Assembly (NCBI RefSeq): GCF_008369915.1
Contig: NZ_VSRN01000001.1
Location: 4,708,501 to 4,772,500 of the forward strand
Length of the DNA stretch: 64,000 bases
Source of the DNA: Dyadobacter sp. UC 10
GTDB taxonomy: Bacteria > Bacteroidota > Bacteroidia > Cytophagales > Spirosomataceae
Reading direction: 5' to 3'
Every line of letters starts with the position of its first letter. Positions within the stretch are counted from its first letter, which is position 1. Positions 36,404 to 44,863 of the stretch are shown here, one piece after another. Under the pieces are notes generated by a model. That model was not told the origin of the DNA and made no database searches. It was given only the letters and a program-made list of their open reading frames with translations. Made by a program: the position numbers and the translations under genes.

Positions 36404-37285
36404 ACCTTTAACTTCCTCGAATCCCATCAATATGGCCGAGATAATGGCCAAAGCAATGCCCCCAATGATGACGGGGTGCGGTATGGTTTGGTACAAAGCC
36501 AGAGATAAGGCAACCGTGAGCACCGGCGAAAGTGCCGTAGTAATGGGTGCAATGATAATCGCTTTTCCGTACCGGAATGCATATACCAGACAGAGTGCAC
36601 CAAATGCATTGAGCGACTGGATGATCGCCGACAGGTACGGACCTTTGAAGTTCCATTCGATCGGCTGGCTGAAATCAGTGAGATATAATGCAAATGGAAT
36701 GAGCATTACCGATGTCACCATCATATAAAAATACAGGCTCTCGGCCGACATAATCTCATTGGCAAAACGCATGATATATCCCTGCGCACCCCAGGCAAAA
36801 AGTGGAATAGCTGTGAGCAGCATCCAGGTGTAGCCGCTCACCTGGGTAGCGCCGGCCGGCTGGTAGGACAGCATAAAAATAGAGATCAGCGCGATCCCGA
36901 CGCCGATCCAGCCCATTTTACCCGTTTTTTCGTGAAGTAGAAAAACCGCCATCAGGATTGTCACAACCGGGGTTAACGAAAGCAGCGGAAAAACAAGGTA
37001 AGCCGGCGCAATGCGCAGCACAAAGAAAAGCACGAGCTGACCTCCTGCGCCTAATAACCCTGCTGCGCCTCCCCAGATCATGGCGCGTTTGTTGAAATCC
37101 AGCTTCCAGCCCTTTATTTTTAAAGCAGCCAATGCGGCGGGCACCATTGTGAGTGCCCAAACAACGTATCCTAATGTTGCAGGAAAACCGTTCTTTTCAG
37201 GGATTTCAATTACAGCGCCCCATACTCCGATGAACAGAACATGAATAATTACATATATCAGCCAACTGTTTGTCTTACTGCTCAT
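36401..37285 (-). CDS. DMT-superfamily transporter (EamA)
   Basis: A 294-residue inner-membrane protein with about ten hydrophobic helices arranged as two EamA repeats. The first runs to about residue 140 (FPLLSLTPVVTILMAVFLLHEK), the second from about 155 to the end (IIIAPITTALSPVLTVALSLAL). The EamA-type acidic residue near the end of the first half (HEKTGKMGWIGVGIALI) is present. Its ATG lies inside the last codons of the S9 peptidase gene (11-nt overlap), so these two are coupled. It may import the sugar or peptide product of this locus. Confidence 0.87.
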   Translation of the reverse strand: MSSKTNSWLIYVIIHVLFIGVWGAVIEIPEKNGFPATLGYVVWALTMVPAALAALKIKGWKLDFNKRAMIWGGAAGLLGAGGQLVLFFVLRIAPAYLVFPLLSLTPVVTILMAVFLLHEKTGKMGWIGVGIALISIFMLSYQPAGATQVSGYTWMLLTAIPLFAWGAQGYIMRFANEIMSAESLYFYMMVTSVMLIPFALYLTDFSQPIEWNFKGPYLSAIIQSLNAFGALCLVYAFRYGKAIIIAPITTALSPVLTVALSLALYQTIPHPVIIGGIALAIISAILMGFEEVKG

Positions 37286-39254
37286 TAGGTGTCGTTTTTA
37301 CGTAGGTGTCAAACCACTGGATCATTCTCGCATTCAGGTCAGCTTTGTTGCGCGGGCTTAGTTCCGGCCGCCAGCCGTGGCCTTCGCCTTTGTATTGCAC
37401 GAGCCGGGTTGCTACACCTCGTTTTTTCAGTGCGACATACATTTCTTCGGCTTGCGAAAAAGGCACTTCGTTGTCGGTTTCGCCGTGTAAAATCAATGTT
37501 GGCGTAGTAGCCCGGGCCACATTATGCAGAGGCGACCATTTCCATAGTTCGTCAAAACGGTTAAAAGCCCGTCCGCCAAATTCGGATTCCATTAATGAAT
37601 GATATAGCGAAGTGCCTGCGAAACTGACCAGATTACTTAGTCCCCCATCGCTCACTGCCGCTTTGAAACGGGAGGTTTGCGTAATGATCCAGTTGGTCAT
37701 ATAGCCGCCGTAGCTCTGGCCGGTTACTCCCAGTTTTTCGGGATCAAGCCATGGATTCTGACTCAAAATAAAATCTACGCCCGCCATGAGATCCTGATAA
37801 TCGCCCCCGCCCCAGTTCATGAGCGTGCCATTTGAAAATGTTTGTCCGTAACCGTGGCTGCCTCTTGGATTGATATAAACGACCGCATAGCCTGCCGCTG
37901 AAAGCAAATGCATGCGTTCGTCAAAATCGTGGCCGAACATATTGTGCGGCCCGCCGTGAATCAGGAGAATGAGTGGGTATTTTTGAGTTTCATCAAAATC
38001 GACCGGCGGCATTAGCCAGCCTTGCACCTTCGTGCTATCGAAACTTTCAAACCAGCATGTTTCAGCGTTTTGGAGTGTTTTATTTTGAAGCCAACCTGCG
38101 TTTTCACGCGTGATTTGCTCAATTATAGCGCCTTGATTTTTGCTTTTGAATAGCTCCGCAGGCTGGTTTGTACAAGATTTTACAAACACAAAATCCGCTC
38201 CTTTCCGATCGAGACAGAACTCAGAAATGCAGCCTCCGCCTCCCTGAACCATTTCAACCGTTTCATTATCAACACTTACCCGATAAATGGAAGTGTCGCC
38301 CCGATCGCCCGCAGTAAAGTAAATGTACTTGCCCGACGGATGCCAGCGAATGTGCTCGATCCGCCTGTCGAGAGATTTGGTCAGGTATCGGAAATCCCCT
38401 CCATTGAAAGATACCAGGGCTACATGCGTGTCCTCGGCAGGGCTGTCGTTCGTACCAATGCTCCCGGAAGTTGCCAGGAGTGCAATATGCATCCCGTCGG
38501 GTGACCATTTCGGTTGGTATGCCAAACCGGTATGGTCAGTAAGTCTTGTGATTTCCAGTGATTGAATATCTACTTTCCAAACATTACTTTGCTGGATATC
38601 GTCCGGTTGTGCTGTCCTGTTGCTGATAAATGCAAGGTAGCGACTATCCGGCGACCAGGTAATGGAATGCTCGTTGAAATGGCCAGCGGTAATCAGTACA
38701 GGCGATCCTCCTTCGGCCGGAATCAGGTATATGTGCGTATAGGCATGATCGGCATACACAGGTCTTCCGCGACCGCCTTTGGATTTGTAAAGCAGATCGT
38801 CGAAAACGCGGATTTCATCAGGCTCTTCCCCGGAATCTATGATATCTGCACCGGGATATGCAATGTACTTTCCATCCGGCGACCAGATACAGTTTGTTTC
38901 TGCAAGATGATTTATGAAATAGGAAGATTCGTGGCGCCGGACTAAAAAATGGCTAGATGCATTTGATAGCGTATAAATATGAAGTTCTCCACACTCATTT
39001 TCATAAAGAAGTTTGCTGCCGTCGGGCGACCATGCGTGCGGAGTGCCATTTCCCAGGATCGTTTTTGCCGCTTTGTCGACCGCCAGGAGTTCTATTGAAT
39101 CGAACCGCTCATTCTTCACTGCATCCGCGACGGAGACCTGATATACCAGGTTGTCATTAGCAGGAGAAAGCAGGGGCGTGCCGACTTTTCTGATCTTGTA
39201 TAAATCTGCTATCAAAAGTCCCCGGGGCGAGGCTTTTATTTCCTTTGAAATCAT
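37275..39254 (-). CDS. S9-family peptidase (prolyl oligopeptidase/acylaminoacyl peptidase-like)
   Basis: A 659-residue serine peptidase. The ATG at 39254 (MISKEIKASPRGLL) is preferred over an upstream TTG. The first 400 or so residues form a TolB/DPP-type beta-propeller with repeated WSPDG units (AWSPDGSKLLY, IWSPDGKYIAYPG, TWSPDSRYLAF, KWSPDGMHIALL). The C-terminal alpha/beta-hydrolase has PLILLIHGGPHN, the nucleophile Ser514 in GQSYGGY, Asp in HGETDNEVP and His in GEGHGW. No signal peptide is seen, so it is probably cytoplasmic and cleaves short peptides, perhaps from glycopeptide or muropeptide import. It is divergent from agaS across a 229-nt gap. Confidence 0.9.
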   Translation of the reverse strand: MISKEIKASPRGLLIADLYKIRKVGTPLLSPANDNLVYQVSVADAVKNERFDSIELLAVDKAAKTILGNGTPHAWSPDGSKLLYENECGELHIYTLSNASSHFLVRRHESSYFINHLAETNCIWSPDGKYIAYPGADIIDSGEEPDEIRVFDDLLYKSKGGRGRPVYADHAYTHIYLIPAEGGSPVLITAGHFNEHSITWSPDSRYLAFISNRTAQPDDIQQSNVWKVDIQSLEITRLTDHTGLAYQPKWSPDGMHIALLATSGSIGTNDSPAEDTHVALVSFNGGDFRYLTKSLDRRIEHIRWHPSGKYIYFTAGDRGDTSIYRVSVDNETVEMVQGGGGCISEFCLDRKGADFVFVKSCTNQPAELFKSKNQGAIIEQITRENAGWLQNKTLQNAETCWFESFDSTKVQGWLMPPVDFDETQKYPLILLIHGGPHNMFGHDFDERMHLLSAAGYAVVYINPRGSHGYGQTFSNGTLMNWGGGDYQDLMAGVDFILSQNPWLDPEKLGVTGQSYGGYMTNWIITQTSRFKAAVSDGGLSNLVSFAGTSLYHSLMESEFGGRAFNRFDELWKWSPLHNVARATTPTLILHGETDNEVPFSQAEEMYVALKKRGVATRLVQYKGEGHGWRPELSPRNKADLNARMIQWFDTYVKTTPNEQ

Positions 39255-39393
39255 AAATGCGGGTTCAGGTAGTGATTGATTTTGCAAGATATGTCCTCAT
39301 CGGAGAAGTTGCTTGCTACAAATTCACTATTATTTATCCGCAATATATGAGTAAGCATAAATAAATTAAAAGAAAGGTTTAATAATATTTTTT

Positions 39394-39406
39394 ACTTTCG
39401 TTTTAT
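39394..39406 (+). promoter_or_regulatory. Candidate AgaR/DeoR-like operator upstream of agaS
   Basis: ACTTTCGTTTTAT lies in the 229-nt gap between the divergent S9 peptidase and agaS genes, 77 nt before the agaS start. It fits the TTTCRTTTYRT core that I recall for the E. coli galactosamine repressor AgaR. The next bases depart from that consensus. A DeoR-family regulator is encoded at 25429-26193. A second shared motif, CTTTCAAATG, is at 39437-39446. Confidence 0.35.
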
Positions 39407-39436
39407 GATGTTTAATTTGAATTGTCGTGGCATAGT

Positions 39437-39446
39437 CTTTCAAATG
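39437..39446 (+). promoter_or_regulatory. 10-mer shared with the deoR promoter region
   Basis: CTTTCAAATG lies 37 nt before the agaS start codon. It matches, in orientation and approximate distance, the motif before the DeoR regulator gene at 26236-26245. It may belong to a common operator or promoter. The evidence is a single shared word. Confidence 0.3.
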
Positions 39447-39483
39447 TCACCAAACAACCGTCTTCTAATCGACCGCGAGAATA

Positions 39484-40632
39484 ATGCATAAAAATGAAAC
39501 AACGGAGCTTGAAAGCAGTGCGGAAGCACACACCCAGCGGGAAATTCTATCGCAACCTGAGCTCTGGCAAGAGGTATATCAGCTAGTAAAAGACGAAAGT
39601 GAGGCAATCGGCGGATTTTTAGGGCCGGTTTTGCAAAAGGAAGATCTGCGAATCGTTTTGACCGGTGCCGGTACCTCGGGTTACATCGGCGACGCCGCGC
39701 AGGGGACTTTACAGAAAGTATGGCGCAGGCCTGTTCAGGCAGTGCCGACAACAGAAATCGTAACCCAGCCCAATTCGGTCTTTATCCGGACGGTGCCAAC
39801 GCTTTTGGTCTCGTTTGCCCGCTCAGGAAATAGCCCGGAAAGCGTCGAAGCGGTACGGTTGGCCAATGCCTGCTGTGATGAGATTTATCACCTGATTATT
39901 ACCTGTAATGGAGAAGGGGCGCTGGCCAATATGAATGCAAGTGGGCCTGACCGTTTTTATCGGATCGTACTGCCCGAGGCTACTAATGACAAGAGTCTGG
40001 CGATGACGAGCAGTTTCACCTGCATGTTGCTGAGTGTGCTGCTTGTGGCGCAGGTGGACGCTTTAGACGAAGAATTTGAGAAAATTCAACGCATTGCGGA
40101 ACAGGGAAATGTAATTCTCGAAAAACGATCCCTGCTGAAAAACCTGGTGCTGAGCGGCTTTGAGCGGGTCGTGTTTCTGGGCTCCGGCGAATTCCTCGGA
40201 ATAGCCAGAGAGTGCCACCTCAAATTGCTCGAACTGACTGACGGAAAGCAGGTTTGTATGTCCGATTCGTTTCTGGCATTCAGGCACGGACCCCGGGCCT
40301 TTGTAAATGACAATACGCTCATGGTATACCTGTTTTCAAGAAATCCGCACATCCTGCGCTACGAGCGCGATCTGGTTGAGGACATTTCACGCGATGCGCG
40401 GGCAATTTATTCGCTGCAGATAGGTGGAGTGGATGGACTGGCTTTGCCAAATAGTAGTAAAATAGAATTGAACATTGATCCCGAAAATCAATACCAGATG
40501 ATCCCGGCTACGCTCGTGGGGCAGTTAATGGGTTATTACAGCGCGGTGCATTCGGGTATCAATCCGGATAGTCCGTCGGTGTCCGGATCGATCAGCAGAG
40601 TGGTGCAGGGGGTGAATATTTATCAAGAATAA
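39484..40632 (+). CDS. agaS: AgaS-like SIS-domain isomerase/deaminase
   Basis: A 382-residue cytoplasmic sugar-phosphate enzyme with two SIS domains (about 40-200 and 215-370). Key segments are IVLTGAGTSGYIGDAAQ, LLVSFARSGNSPESVEAV, VVFLGSGEFLGIARECHLKLLELTDGK and FRHGPRAFVNDNTL. They match AgaS proteins, which deaminate and isomerise galactosamine-6-phosphate to tagatose-6-phosphate. It is the first gene of a three-gene operon followed by a PfkB kinase (12-nt gap) and a class II aldolase, which supports that reaction. GlcN-6-P deaminase-like activity is the alternative. Confidence 0.9.
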   Translation: MHKNETTELESSAEAHTQREILSQPELWQEVYQLVKDESEAIGGFLGPVLQKEDLRIVLTGAGTSGYIGDAAQGTLQKVWRRPVQAVPTTEIVTQPNSVFIRTVPTLLVSFARSGNSPESVEAVRLANACCDEIYHLIITCNGEGALANMNASGPDRFYRIVLPEATNDKSLAMTSSFTCMLLSVLLVAQVDALDEEFEKIQRIAEQGNVILEKRSLLKNLVLSGFERVVFLGSGEFLGIARECHLKLLELTDGKQVCMSDSFLAFRHGPRAFVNDNTLMVYLFSRNPHILRYERDLVEDISRDARAIYSLQIGGVDGLALPNSSKIELNIDPENQYQMIPATLVGQLMGYYSAVHSGINPDSPSVSGSISRVVQGVNIYQE

Positions 40633-40644
40633 ACAGCATAGCGT

Positions 40645-41598
40645 ATGGTAGCCCCAAAACTCCTGGTTGTAGGCGAGCTGAATGTCGACCTGATTTTGAA
40701 CAATATCCAGGCTTTCCCTCAGCTGAGCAAGGAAACGATTGCGGATGAAATGAATATGTGCCTGGGCAGCTCTGCGGCTATTATGGCGGCCAACAGTGCT
40801 GCAATGGGTATGGATACTACGTTCTGTGGTGTGATAGGAGAAGATTATTTCGGTGATTTTATCCTGAACGAACTCGAACGCAAGGCGGTCAGCTGCCGGC
40901 ATGTAACCAGACTACATGACGAGAAGACAGGCTGTACCATGATATTAAACTACGGACAGGACCGCGCCAATGTGACTTATCAGGGTGCTATGAACGCGCT
41001 GACTATCCATGATATACCTTTTGGTAAACCCTCTGTTTATCAGCATTTGCATATATCGAGCCTTTTTCTTCAGAAAGGGCTTCTGAATGATATTGAGCAG
41101 ATTTTAATCAATGCCCGCGCCGCTGGTATGACCACGTCGCTGGACCTGCAATGGGACCCTGCCGAGGAATGGGCGTTCGACTATGTGCGCTGCCTGCCTT
41201 TTGTGGACGTATTTATGCCCAACGAATCGGAACTGCTGGCGTTAACGAAAACGGATTCGATCAGCAGCGGCATCGAAAAAATCCGGCCGTACCTGAATAC
41301 GCTTGCATTGAAAATGGGCAGAAACGGCAGCCTGGGCATTTGCGGCGATCAGCAGGTAACGGTACCCGCTTTCGAAGTGGAGCATTTTGTGGATGCGATC
41401 GGTGCCGGAGATTCCTTCAATGCAGGATTCATACGGAAATACATGGCGGGCGCTTCGCTTGAAGACTGCCTGCGGGAAGGTAACCTCATGGGCGCCATGA
41501 ATACGACTGCAGCGGGTGGAACGGGTGCATTCTGCGATTTGAACAAAATCAGCGAAAACATAAAGGATTTTTGGGGAATAGAATTAAGCCTGTCATGA
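40645..41598 (+). CDS. PfkB-family sugar kinase (tagatose-6-phosphate kinase candidate)
   Basis: A 317-residue ribokinase-like kinase. The N-terminal signature is VVGELNVDLIL, followed by GSSAAIMAANSAAMGMDTTFCGVIGED. PNESEL is near residue 192, and the C-terminal signature is DAIGAGDSFNAGF with the catalytic base Asp256. In this operon it would phosphorylate tagatose-6-phosphate to the 1,6-bisphosphate, taking the AgaS product and feeding the aldolase. Its TGA stop overlaps the aldolase ATG (ATGA). Substrate assignment comes from context and is not settled by sequence, since PfkB members vary widely. Confidence 0.88.
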   Translation: MVAPKLLVVGELNVDLILNNIQAFPQLSKETIADEMNMCLGSSAAIMAANSAAMGMDTTFCGVIGEDYFGDFILNELERKAVSCRHVTRLHDEKTGCTMILNYGQDRANVTYQGAMNALTIHDIPFGKPSVYQHLHISSLFLQKGLLNDIEQILINARAAGMTTSLDLQWDPAEEWAFDYVRCLPFVDVFMPNESELLALTKTDSISSGIEKIRPYLNTLALKMGRNGSLGICGDQQVTVPAFEVEHFVDAIGAGDSFNAGFIRKYMAGASLEDCLREGNLMGAMNTTAAGGTGAFCDLNKISENIKDFWGIELSLS

Positions 41599-42419
41599 AA
41601 TTAAAGCAGAAACTACGCGAATTAACACAGCTGAAAAAAGGTTTGCTGGCGACCAATTACTACGATCTGGAAACACTCCACGGCGTACTGCAGGCGGCGG
41701 CCGAACTGAAACAGCCTGTGATCCTGCAGCTTACCCAAAGCTCTATTGACTATATGGGGCTCAAAACTGCCGTGAACCTGGGAAGAAACGGATTGGAAGA
41801 ATTTGGCGTGGAAGGCTGGATCCATTTGGATCACGGTGGCTCCGTGGACCTGGTACAGCGATGCCTGGATGCGGGTTTTGATTCGGTGATGATCGATGGG
41901 AGCGAGCTGCCTTTTGAAGAGAATGTGAAGCTAACCCGCGAAGTGGTTGAACGTGCTAAAAGTTACAATGCACACGTGGAAGCCGAGCTGGGGTATGTGG
42001 CCAAACTGGGCCAATCGCACCATACTACGGGCTTTACCCAGCCGGATGAAGCAGCTGCTTTTGTGGAGGAAACGGGCGTGGATGCGCTTGCGGTAGCAAT
42101 CGGTACAGCCCACGGATTTTATAAAGAAGAGCCCAGGCTGGATATTGATCTGCTGCGCAAAATTGCAGAAAAGACTGCGGCGACACTCGTTTTGCACGGC
42201 AGCTCGGGCGTGCCACATGCACAGGTGCAGCAGGCGATCTCAAATGGTATCTGCAAAGTAAACCTGGCGACTGAAATCAAGAACATTTTCATGGCTTCGC
42301 TGAAATTTGAACTGTCTAGTAATCAGGATATTGATCTTCGTAAAGTCTTTCCAAAGGCAACCTGCAAAATCACGGAACTGGTTAAAACGAAGCTCGAAAT
42401 GGTAGAGAACGTGGCATAA
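41595..42419 (+). CDS. Class II fructose/tagatose-bisphosphate aldolase
   Basis: A 274-residue zinc-dependent aldolase of the GatY/KbaY/FbaA type. The ATG at 41595, overlapping the kinase stop codon, is preferred over an in-frame upstream start inside the kinase gene. Metal and substrate residues appear in WIHLDHGGS, VEAELGYVAKLG, AVAIGTAHGFYK and LVLHGSSGVP. The last includes a histidine ligand. The expected reaction is cleavage of tagatose- or fructose-1,6-bisphosphate into dihydroxyacetone phosphate and glyceraldehyde-3-phosphate. With AgaS and the kinase it completes the route from galactosamine-6-phosphate to glycolysis. Confidence 0.9.
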   Translation: MKLKQKLRELTQLKKGLLATNYYDLETLHGVLQAAAELKQPVILQLTQSSIDYMGLKTAVNLGRNGLEEFGVEGWIHLDHGGSVDLVQRCLDAGFDSVMIDGSELPFEENVKLTREVVERAKSYNAHVEAELGYVAKLGQSHHTTGFTQPDEAAAFVEETGVDALAVAIGTAHGFYKEEPRLDIDLLRKIAEKTAATLVLHGSSGVPHAQVQQAISNGICKVNLATEIKNIFMASLKFELSSNQDIDLRKVFPKATCKITELVKTKLEMVENVA

Positions 42420-42600
42420 TTACAGCCATAATCCGGAGCCCTTTTGAACGATACCGTCAGCATATCTGATCAGGTTTCGCATGCGTTATTGTGGGACAGG
42501 TTCTGGGCGTGCGTAAGGCAGCTTGCGGCGCGGCGCACTTTCTTATCCCGAACCGATTTCATAAAGACTTACCTGCTTACGACCATATCCTTTGATACCA

Positions 42601-44760
42601 ATGTTCCGATTTGATCTGGCAGCTATGGTTTTTCTGCTTTTTTCTGGAGTTTCCGCCAGTGGCGAAACCATTTTGCGAAAGGCCAAAGCTACGCTGACAC
42701 CTGTCGAAATGAATAAGGAGGATACGCTCAAATTCACGCTCCGGAACGGTGAAACGCGGACGATGGTTTTGAAGGAAATATCGTCGGATGTCATCATTAC
42801 CAACCTCGGAAAACTCAGGGAAGACCAGCCGGGAGGTGCCACGCTGTATCATTTTACCTGTCAGGTTTTGATAGACGGGCATCTAATGAAAATGGAGCGT
42901 TATGTAGGGTCTCAGGAAAGCTTTTATGAGCCTTATGTGATCAATGGAATGCGGATCTGGTTTGACGGGGTGAAGACGATCGGGCAGATCATCAAGGACG
43001 AGCACGGCGGGAAAAGCAGTGAATCGGTGCCGCGCAAACACGCTCGTTTCGTGGTGACTGATATGACCAACCGTATTGCGCCGTCGAGACTTTACCCGAT
43101 GTTTCCCAATAGCGAAAATTTCCTGCGCATTTCGAATAGTTACAATGGCGACGATTGCTGGCTGGGCGCTTACAACGGGTTTGAGTTGCATGGCGGCCTG
43201 GATCTGAACAATCCTGCGGGAACGCCGCACTTTACGCCGTTCCCTATTGATGACCATTACTTTGTTTTTAGTCTTGACAAGGGCGATAACAACAACAGGT
43301 GGCGGGGCATTCATACCTGGGAAAATGGCGACAAGTGGAGCATTCAGAATCACCACATGCTGAACCTGCGCATTCCGGAACATAAGCCCATTGGAGCGGG
43401 CGTGTATTATTCGGACGGTTCAGGCGTGCATGTAGGCAATAATACCCATTCGCATTTTGTATTCCGGGTAAAAACCATGGAGAATGAAACCGAGGTTTTG
43501 CTTGATCCATGGATTCTGTTTTGGCAGACTTTCGAAGATAACCGTGAGCGGGCAGGTGAAACGAAGGCGATCATCGGTCCGTTCAGGCCGGGGAAGGCCG
43601 GGGAAAGGGTTTCCTTTATTGGTGAAAAATCACGGAATGAATACAAAAACGTTGGTCGCGAACTGCTGTACTACTGGACATTCGGAGACGGTGGCATTGC
43701 TATCGAAAAGAACCCAAAGCACGTGTTTGTAAAACCGGGCATTTATCCGGTAACACTTCTGGTAGATGACGGAGTCACGCGCAGCAGTTTTACGCAGCAT
43801 ATTGCGATAGACGGTCGGGCCATTGGCAGCCCCGGCCGGAATTCTGCCTTGAAAACCACACCTGCACTCGCATTGGCTTGCAGTGAAGAACCTTCGTTTC
43901 GCATCCGGCCGGCCCACGTGATGGATGTGTATGCATTGGAAAGAAAGTTTATCCCAAATACACTCCACTTTCTTGCCCGACCAACGAGGCCGCAGCCGAA
44001 TGCAAAAATGGTCGCGCTGATGAATGTCGGGAAAGGTGTACTCGGGAAAGTTAACGCGCCAACGATCGAATATCTGAGCGGAACAGGCTGGCTGGATTGG
44101 CAAACGGAAGGACAGGGGAACGATCAAAAGTTGAAGATATCCGTCAACGCGACTAACCTTACCACGGGAGTGTACAGCGCGCGTATACGTGTGGAGGTTC
44201 CGGGGAGTGTCAATGCCGTGCAGTATTTGATGGTAAACCTGACGGTTCCGACGTATCCTCCGGCGCATAATGAAATTGGGAACCTGAAACGCGAAATTGT
44301 CGATAATGCAGACTTGCGTGAAAACCGGTTTTACAGTACGCCCTACTTCTGGATTGCGCCGCAGTTTAAAAGGTGGAAGGAGAAAGGATTCGGTGATTTG
44401 TATCTGACCAACGGCGGCCGGGCAACGGAAGGAGAGTTTGTCAGGTTCCGGCCCGATCTGGCAGCAGGTACCTACGAGCTGTTGTTCTCAGAGCAAACCC
44501 CTTTTGATCCCCAGCTTAGGGCTACTGCGAACGGGAAAAAATTCCCGGTGGATAGTAAGCTGAATGCGGTACCCAGGTTTAAAGTGAGAGTTCATTCTAA
44601 AAATGGCGGGGAGGAAATTTGGGTAGAACCAACTGAATCGCTTTCCATAGGGAAATTTGAGTTTCTGGAGGGAATGGACGGTTATGTCGATATTGTGAGC
44701 GAGGGTTCGGAAGGGCAGGTGTTGGTTGATGCCATTATTTTTAAGAGGGTTGAGAAATAG
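42601..44760 (+). CDS. Exported M23-like peptidase-fold protein with PKD and golvesin-like domains
   Basis: A 719-residue exported protein; ATG at 42601, with TTG 9 nt upstream. Signal peptide about 1-20. Residues about 190-290 keep the metal-binding pattern of M23 (LytM) peptidases: HGGLD with His197 and Asp201, GTPHFTP, and the HSH motif His283-Ser-His285 followed by FVF. A PKD domain follows (about 325-400: YYWTFGDGGIAIEKNPKHVFVKPGIYPVTLLVDDG). The last 130 residues resemble the golvesin C-terminal beta-sandwich (AAGTYELLFSEQ to VLVDAIIFKR). The sequence between the M23 ligands is longer than usual, so the enzyme may have an altered substrate. It follows the agaS operon after 181 nt and may process cell wall or glycoprotein in that pathway. 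Confidence 0.7.
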   Translation: MFRFDLAAMVFLLFSGVSASGETILRKAKATLTPVEMNKEDTLKFTLRNGETRTMVLKEISSDVIITNLGKLREDQPGGATLYHFTCQVLIDGHLMKMERYVGSQESFYEPYVINGMRIWFDGVKTIGQIIKDEHGGKSSESVPRKHARFVVTDMTNRIAPSRLYPMFPNSENFLRISNSYNGDDCWLGAYNGFELHGGLDLNNPAGTPHFTPFPIDDHYFVFSLDKGDNNNRWRGIHTWENGDKWSIQNHHMLNLRIPEHKPIGAGVYYSDGSGVHVGNNTHSHFVFRVKTMENETEVLLDPWILFWQTFEDNRERAGETKAIIGPFRPGKAGERVSFIGEKSRNEYKNVGRELLYYWTFGDGGIAIEKNPKHVFVKPGIYPVTLLVDDGVTRSSFTQHIAIDGRAIGSPGRNSALKTTPALALACSEEPSFRIRPAHVMDVYALERKFIPNTLHFLARPTRPQPNAKMVALMNVGKGVLGKVNAPTIEYLSGTGWLDWQTEGQGNDQKLKISVNATNLTTGVYSARIRVEVPGSVNAVQYLMVNLTVPTYPPAHNEIGNLKREIVDNADLRENRFYSTPYFWIAPQFKRWKEKGFGDLYLTNGGRATEGEFVRFRPDLAAGTYELLFSEQTPFDPQLRATANGKKFPVDSKLNAVPRFKVRVHSKNGGEEIWVEPTESLSIGKFEFLEGMDGYVDIVSEGSEGQVLVDAIIFKRVEK

Positions 44761-44797
44761 GCAGATAAGTACCAATTTGACTTTATTTACCCAAAAA

Positions 44798-44830
44798 AAT
44801 ACCCCGGAAGTGCTCGCTTTCCGGGGTATT
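44798..44830 (-). terminator. Rho-independent terminator of the susCD operon
   Basis: A perfect 12-bp stem, AATACCCCGGAA (44798-44809) with TTCCGGGGTATT (44819-44830), encloses a 9-nt loop. Read leftward, the stem is followed by a run of T residues, as an intrinsic terminator requires, so it ends the leftward susC-susD transcript. In the rightward direction the T-run is poor, but the stem may also block readthrough from the convergent M23-like gene. Confidence 0.88.
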
Positions 44831-44863
44831 AAATTTTACATGTATTCTATTCAAATTCTGCGG

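Noticed and set aside
42509..42538. GC-rich potential hairpin after the aldolase gene
   Set aside because: The arms are only 4-6 bp with a large loop and no proper T-run, too weak for a terminator.
43630..44268. A 212-residue leftward open frame
   Set aside because: It is antisense to the M23-like/PKD gene, which has convincing domains in its own frame.
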